Below, one piece after another: positions 4,889 through 6,198 of a DNA stretch of 6,198 nt. Numbering within the stretch: position 1 is the first letter of the stretch; each line of letters opens with the position of its first letter. The position numbers were made by a program, and so were the translations under genes. Below the pieces are notes generated by a model. The model ran no database searches and was not told the DNA's origin. It saw only the letters and a program-made list of their open reading frames with translations. The stretch comes from Deltaproteobacteria bacterium (GTDB lineage: Bacteria; Desulfobacterota; Desulfobacteria; Desulfobacterales; ETH-SRB1), in contig QMMZ01000136.1 in assembly GCA_003647525.1 (NCBI GenBank), forward strand, positions 1-6,198. The letters are read 5' to 3'.

Positions 4889-5968
4889 CTAATACCGGGT
4901 GTAACGCTTGCAATCCCGTTCAAATTCTTCTATAATTTCATTAGTAAGCGTAGGTCGAACTTTAGGGATTATTTCCACAAATGTTTCCGTTGTGACACGG
5001 TAATCCTCTTTTTTGGCGTATTCCTTCTCAAAAGCGTATTGCCTGACCTTCTGGAAAAGGTACTCGATGTCTGCGGGGGTAAAAAGCGGGATCATGGAGA
5101 TGATTCTTTCCACGTCTATTTCGCCCCGATTGGTGCTTGACAGATAATACTCAAAAATAGTTCGTCGACCCTGATCATCCAAACCTCCAACCGGAATGAC
5201 GCAGTCGAAACGACCTGGCCGTAATAGTGCTGCATCGAGCTGCTGGATATAATTGGTGGCACAAATAAGGAGCATTCTTCCGCTCTGTTTTTTCAGCAAT
5301 GGTACCTGTTTAAGAAACTCGTTTGTAATCGATTTGTCGATACGGGACGCCTGATCCCGGCTGGCTGCGATTTCCTCAAACTCATCTATGAACACCACTG
5401 CCTGGTCCACGTTGCGTACCTTTTCCATTAATCGCTTGAGGTTGGCTCCCATGCGATCTTCTCCATCGGCTAATAAGGTGCTGGGGCTGATCTCAATATA
5501 CCACCATTGAAGAATTCCTGCGATAGCCCGTACAAAGTGGGTTTTGCCGGTGCCCGGAGGGCCGAAAAAAATGATAGTTTTTGGTGAAATGACTCCGTGT
5601 TTGAGAGCCAGATCTGTTTCGGTGAGCGGAAGAATTATTCTTTTATTTACGATCTTTTTGGGCGGCTGAGTATCGGATATCGTATTCCAAACCGATCTGT
5701 CTATCATCTGGGAACCAAGGTCCTTGAGGAGTCGAATTCTTTCTTCGTCATGAAGATTCTCTTCCATCGGCTCAACGTTTTCGATTAAGTCAATAGATGC
5801 AACCTTAATTCCTACGTTCCGGTTCAATTTTTCGGACAGATACCACTTGTGCTGTAAGATCCTTGGCCACAGTTTTCTTGCGATATCCGGCTCGAAATTG
5901 TGGCCGGTGCACTTGAAAATCCGTTCTGCGCACTCTTGCCCGCCAGGAATATCTGTCTTTATTTTCAT
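4889..5968 (-). CDS. AAA+ ATPase of the FtsH/Cdc48 class with small N-terminal domain
   Basis: A 359-residue soluble ATPase. Numbered from the ATG at 5968: Walker A GPPGTGKT (136-143), Walker B VVFIDEFEE (191-199), sensor-1 ATN (237-239), and arginine fingers in LLRPGRFD (249-256), all in the order and spacing of classic single-ring AAA proteins that remodel or unfold protein complexes. The front 65 residues contain ILQHKWYLSEK (37-47) followed by NRNVG, which resembles the core of DUF4032-type domains as I remember them. There is no membrane anchor and no protease domain, so it is not FtsH itself. An in-frame GTG at 5992 directly abuts the upstream stop; ATG 5968 is chosen because AGGTGG stands 6 nt before it. 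It lies tail-to-tail with the cassette array and directly behind the epimerase gene, probably in one transcript. The client is unknown. Confidence 0.88.
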   Translation of the reverse strand: MKIKTDIPGGQECAERIFKCTGHNFEPDIARKLWPRILQHKWYLSEKLNRNVGIKVASIDLIENVEPMEENLHDEERIRLLKDLGSQMIDRSVWNTISDTQPPKKIVNKRIILPLTETDLALKHGVISPKTIIFFGPPGTGKTHFVRAIAGILQWWYIEISPSTLLADGEDRMGANLKRLMEKVRNVDQAVVFIDEFEEIAASRDQASRIDKSITNEFLKQVPLLKKQSGRMLLICATNYIQQLDAALLRPGRFDCVIPVGGLDDQGRRTIFEYYLSSTNRGEIDVERIISMIPLFTPADIEYLFQKVRQYAFEKEYAKKEDYRVTTETFVEIIPKVRPTLTNEIIEEFERDCKRYTRY

Positions 5969-5992
5969 ATTTTCCACCTTCAGCCTATCCAC

Positions 5993-6198
5993 CTAAATAG
6001 TAACGCCATAATATTTATTATACCATAAAATAAAACGTTTTATACCTGTCTCAATGGTTGTTTCAGGTTTAAAACCAACATCTTTTATCAAATCATCAAT
6101 ATCAGCATACGTAGCAGGTACATCTCCTGGTTGCAGTTCAAGAAATTCCTTTTTAGCTTTTTTGCCGAGTACTTTTTCTATCACACCAATATATTCCA
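5993..6198 (-). CDS. UDP-glucuronate 4-epimerase-like protein, C-terminal part (runs out of the window)
   Basis: The last 67 residues of a larger protein; the reading frame stays open to the window edge, so GTG at 6184 is not a start. The visible sequence EYIGVIEKVLGKKAKKEF, then QPGDVPATYADIDDL, VGFKP and IKRFILWY is the typical tail of NAD-dependent short-chain UDP-sugar epimerases of the UDP-glucuronate 4-epimerase group. These make UDP-galacturonate for capsule, O-antigen or other surface polysaccharide. The NAD-binding and catalytic parts lie beyond 6198 and cannot be checked. Its TAG stop (5993-5995) is followed at once by the in-frame GTG and, 24 nt further, by the ATG of the ATPase gene, so the two are probably cotranscribed. 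The final residues NKYYGVTI are ordinary for the family. Confidence 0.85.
   Translation of the reverse strand, partial: EYIGVIEKVLGKKAKKEFLELQPGDVPATYADIDDLIKDVGFKPETTIETGIKRFILWYNKYYGVTI

Noticed and set aside
4889..5992. GTG at 5992 as the ATPase start
   Set aside because: It directly follows the upstream stop with a poorer ribosome binding site, while ATG 5968 has AGGTGG at 6-nt spacing and the conserved sequence starts after it.
1..6198. CRISPR arrays, tRNA or rRNA genes, insertion sequences, integrase gene
   Set aside because: No regular short repeats with spacers, no tRNA cloverleaf or rRNA stretch, and no transposase or integrase frame were seen on either strand.

Overview
The window is an integron gene-cassette region on the left and centre, all of it read on the + strand, that runs into chromosomal-type genes on the - strand at the right. 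Two attC recombination sites can be recognised (about 834-956 and 3993-4117). Each has R-box ends, an imperfect palindromic stem with extrahelical bases, and a position directly behind a coding unit. No integrase gene is in the window. The host is a Gram-negative bacterium; the paired GC hairpins at 1029-1105 and the style of the toxin-antitoxin pair, ATPase and epimerase remind me of Desulfobacterota or a gammaproteobacterium, but this is an impression from memory and not proven.

Layout. (1) Positions 1-950 are the end of a cassette with one gene for an unrecognised four-helix membrane protein (210-839); its stop codon lies inside the attC R'' box. (2) Positions 951-4111 form one unusually long cassette of 3161 nt. 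After a 200-nt leader with two related hairpins comes a three-gene unit: a LicC-type CTP nucleotidyltransferase (1169-1954), a HisC/CobD-fold PLP enzyme (2029-3174) and a CDP-alcohol phosphatidyltransferase (3161-3805). A small orphan reading frame and the attC follow. The 7 bases at the cassette's left edge (GTTATCT, 950-956) are the exact reverse complement of the R'' box at its right edge (AGATAAC, 3993-3999), as expected if both edges came from one attC when the cassette was a circle. (3) From 4112 the next cassette carries a BrnT-like toxin and CopG-type antitoxin (4184-4749). Its end is unclear: an R''-like heptamer is present at 4758 but I find no matching right end. (4) Positions 4889-6198 are on the opposite strand: an AAA+ ATPase with a small N-terminal domain (4889-5968), directly downstream of the 3' end of a UDP-glucuronate 4-epimerase-like gene that leaves the window.

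How the genes may work together. The three enzymes fit a compact lipid head-group pathway. The PLP enzyme would make an amino-alcohol phosphate (for example ethanolamine phosphate from O-phosphoserine), the nucleotidyltransferase would activate it with CTP, and the membrane transferase would move the phospho-amino-alcohol onto a lipid and release CMP. The order of steps is inference from family roles; the substrate is not determined by the sequence. A whole lipid head-group pathway carried as one excisable integron cassette is the most notable feature of the window. The toxin-antitoxin pair is a typical array-stabilising cassette.
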